The notes under the pieces: model-generated
What the model saw: only the letters and a program-made list of their open reading frames with translations
Told to the model about the DNA's origin: nothing
Databases searched by the model: none
Source: Brevundimonas sp.
GTDB lineage: Bacteria; Pseudomonadota; Alphaproteobacteria; Caulobacterales; Caulobacteraceae
Length of the DNA stretch: 9,439 nt
Assembly (NCBI GenBank): GCA_031119155.1
Contig: JAVHYH010000007.1
Coordinates: 16,264-25,702, forward strand
Direction: 5' to 3'
Shown here: positions 7,637 to 9,439 of the stretch, piece after piece
Layout of the letters: each line of letters opens with the position of its first letter
Position numbering within the stretch: position 1 is the stretch's first letter
Program-made: the position numbers and the translations under genes

Positions 7637-8503
7637 ATGTTCTCGAAAATCTTCCGTGCTGCGGACGGCTCCGAAGGCGGCGCGCCCGCTGAAGACGCCG
7701 GCGTCATCACCGCCCCGACCGTCACGCCCAGCACCGGCCCGGTCGGCCCGACCAAGATCGCCGCCCGCGACGTCTCCGTCTTCTACGGCGGCAAGCAGGC
7801 CTTGTTCGACGTTTCGCTGGATATTCCGGACAAGACCGTCACGGCCCTGATTGGCCCGTCGGGCTGCGGCAAGTCGACCTTCCTGCGGACCATGAACCGC
7901 ATGAACGACACGATCAGCCACGCCAAGGTCACCGGCCGGATCGACATGGACGGCGAGGACATCAACGCCAAGGCGGTCGATCCCGTCCTGCTGCGCGCCC
8001 GCGTCGGCATGGTGTTCCAGAAGCCGAACCCCTTCCCCAAGTCGATCTACGAGAACGTCGCCTACGGCCCGCGCATCCACGGCCTGGCCTCGTCCAAGGC
8101 CGATCTGGACCTCATCGTCGAGGCCTCGCTGAAGCGCGCCGGCCTGTGGGACGAGGTCGCCGACCGTCTGCACGCCCCGGGCACCGGCCTGTCGGGCGGC
8201 CAGCAGCAACGTCTGGTCATCGCCCGCGCCATCGCGGTCGAGCCTGAAGTCATCCTGATGGACGAGCCCTGCTCGGCCCTGGACCCGATCGCCACCGCCA
8301 AGATCGAGGAACTGATCGACGAACTGCGCGAGCGCTACTGCATCGTCATCGTCACCCACTCGATGGCCCAGGCCGCGCGCGTCTCGCAACGCACCGCCTT
8401 CTTCCACCTCGGCCGTCTGGTTGAGACCGGCCCGACCGAGGAAATCTTCACCAACCCGCGCGAGCGGCGGACCCTCGACTACATCACGGGGCGCTTCGGC
8501 TGA
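7637..8503 (+). CDS. pstB: Phosphate ABC transporter ATP-binding protein PstB
   Basis: The ATPase that powers phosphate import; 288 residues from the ATG at 7637. Visible motifs are Walker A GPSGCGKST (73-81), the Q-loop glutamine Q128 in VFQKPNPFPKSIYEN, the signature LSGGQQQR (185-192), Walker B VILMDEP (205-211) and the switch histidine H241 in VTHSM. The FQKPNPFP and EPCSALDP stretches are specific to PstB. Compared with E. coli PstB (about 257 residues) there are some 35 extra N-terminal residues rich in Gly, Ala, Pro and Thr, probably disordered. A GTG at 7625 in the same frame would add four residues and overlap pstA; the ATG, 5 nt after the pstA stop, is preferred, with GGTGG at 7624-7628 as a modest ribosome binding site. 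The stop overlaps the phoU start by one base (TGATG). Confidence 0.96.
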   Translation: MFSKIFRAADGSEGGAPAEDAGVITAPTVTPSTGPVGPTKIAARDVSVFYGGKQALFDVSLDIPDKTVTALIGPSGCGKSTFLRTMNRMNDTISHAKVTGRIDMDGEDINAKAVDPVLLRARVGMVFQKPNPFPKSIYENVAYGPRIHGLASSKADLDLIVEASLKRAGLWDEVADRLHAPGTGLSGGQQQRLVIARAIAVEPEVILMDEPCSALDPIATAKIEELIDELRERYCIVIVTHSMAQAARVSQRTAFFHLGRLVETGPTEEIFTNPRERRTLDYITGRFG

Positions 8504-9216
8504 TGAACCAGCACACCGTCAAGGCCTATGGCGACGAACTGAACCAACTGACCGCCGAGGTCGCCCGCATGGGTGGTCTGGCCGAGGCCCAGGTCGCCGA
8601 CGCCGTCGATTCCGTGGCCCGCCGCGATGTGGCCCTCGCCAAGGCCGTGGTCGAGCGTGACGTCCGTCTGGACGCCATGCACCGCGACATCGAGAAGAAG
8701 GCCATCCGCCTGATCGCCCTGCGCCAGCCGGTCGCCTCGGACCTGCGCAAGACCCTGTCGGCGATGAAGCTGGCGGTGGACCTGGAGCGCACCGGCGACC
8801 TGGCCAAGAACATCGCCAAGCGCGCGCTGATCCTGGCCGAAGGCGAGCCGATGCAGCCCCTCACCCGCTCCATCGAGCGAATGGGCAAGCTGGTCTCCAT
8901 GCGCCTGCGTGACGTGCTGGACGCCTATGCAGTCGGTGAAGTTGATCGCGCCATCGCCGTGTGGAACACCGACGATGAGGTCGACGAGCACTACAACGCC
9001 CTGTTCCGCGAGCTGCTGACCTACATGATGGGCGACCCGCGCACGATCAGCGCCTGCACCCACCTGCTGTTCATGGCCAAGAACCTGGAACGCATCGGCG
9101 ACCACGCGACCAACATCGCCGAGACCATCCATTACGAAATCACCGGTCTGGAGTTCACGGGCGAACGCCCGCGCTGGAACCCCGAGACTGACGGCGACCT
9201 GCCGACCCCCGCCTGA
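8503..9216 (+). CDS. phoU: Phosphate signalling protein PhoU
   Basis: A cytoplasmic all-helical adaptor that links the PstSCAB transporter to PhoR, restraining the Pho response when phosphate is abundant and limiting uptake. It has 237 residues, the normal family length. The protein contains two PhoU three-helix repeats, each with the conserved acidic metal/anchor motif: DLERTGDLAKNI (93-104) and NLERIGDHATNI (194-205). The polar tail after about 215 is variable in the family. Its start shares one base with the pstB stop (TGATG), which suggests re-initiation by the same ribosome. Loss of PhoU in other bacteria gives constitutive Pho expression, consistent with its place between the transporter genes and phoB. 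Confidence 0.96.
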   Translation: MNQHTVKAYGDELNQLTAEVARMGGLAEAQVADAVDSVARRDVALAKAVVERDVRLDAMHRDIEKKAIRLIALRQPVASDLRKTLSAMKLAVDLERTGDLAKNIAKRALILAEGEPMQPLTRSIERMGKLVSMRLRDVLDAYAVGEVDRAIAVWNTDDEVDEHYNALFRELLTYMMGDPRTISACTHLLFMAKNLERIGDHATNIAETIHYEITGLEFTGERPRWNPETDGDLPTPA

Positions 9217-9236
9217 TCCCTACCGGAGAGCCTCAC

Positions 9237-9439
9237 GTGCAGCCCTATGTTCTGGTGATGGAAGACGAGGACGCGCTGGCGACGCTGCTGTCCTACAACC
9301 TCGAAAAAGAGGGCTACAAGGTCGTCGTCGCCTCGGACGGCGAGGAAGGCATGCTCCAGATCGACGAGCGCCTGCCCGATCTGGTCCTGCTCGACTGGAT
9401 GCTGCCCAAGCTGTCGGGCATCGAGGTCTGCCGTCGCAT
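9237..9439 (+). CDS. phoB: Phosphate regulon response regulator PhoB (5' part)
   Basis: The first 67 codons and 2 bases of the response regulator; the window ends inside the receiver domain and the DNA-binding domain is not seen. The start is GTG at 9237, with GGAGAG at 9225-9230 lying 6 nt upstream, the best ribosome binding site in the operon. Receiver features are the acidic pair E9-D10 (VMEDEDAL) and the phospho-acceptor D53 in LVLLDWMLPKLSGIEV. The LLDWMLP stretch is typical of PhoB. It follows phoU by 20 nt. Being the last seen gene of an operon with a Pho box, it probably activates its own expression. Identity rests on the receiver sequence plus context; an OmpR-family paralogue is unlikely here. 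Confidence 0.92.
   Translation, partial: MQPYVLVMEDEDALATLLSYNLEKEGYKVVVASDGEEGMLQIDERLPDLVLLDWMLPKLSGIEVCRR

Overview
The window is GC-rich throughout, with strong G/C bias at third codon positions, and looks like an alphaproteobacterial chromosome. The gene order phoR-pstC-pstA-pstB-phoU-phoB without pstS, and the long alphaproteobacterial forms of PstC and PstA, point to the Caulobacterales (Caulobacter or Brevundimonas-like). That placement is an inference from gene order and protein style, not from a database match. There are no mobile elements, CRISPR arrays, tRNAs or rRNAs.

Left part (1-805). The first bases are the 3' end of an upstream rightward transcript of unknown identity, closed by a textbook intrinsic terminator with a UUCG loop (51-83). 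Next come a small cupin-fold protein with a likely export signal (151-531) and a short one-pass membrane peptide (about 589-732). A terminator that can work in both directions (769-800) separates these from the leftward genes.

Middle-left (823-3176, minus strand). Two translationally coupled genes encode an ABC exporter of the NatA/NatB (ABC-2) class: the ATPase (2214-3176) and the permease (823-2217). They are transcribed away from the phosphate cluster, and a gap of about 100 bases separates them from phoR.

Right part (3280-9439, plus strand). This is the phosphate-sensing and uptake cluster. It comprises the sensor kinase PhoR, the high-affinity phosphate permease pair PstC and PstA, the ATPase PstB, the signalling adaptor PhoU, and the start of the response regulator PhoB, which runs off the window edge. 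A three-unit Pho box with exact 11-bp spacing lies between phoR and pstC (4781-4809). So pstCAB-phoU-phoB is probably a PhoB-activated operon whose last gene is its own activator, with phoR expressed separately from upstream. PstSCAB imports phosphate; when phosphate is plentiful the transporter, through PhoU, holds PhoR in its phosphatase state, and when it is scarce PhoR phosphorylates PhoB. The periplasmic binding protein PstS must be encoded elsewhere.

Nothing here amounts to a new system. The points most worth checking are the Pho box, the small membrane ORF with its start codon in a hairpin loop, the insertion in the PhoR ATPase domain, and the extra domains of PstC, PstA and PstB.
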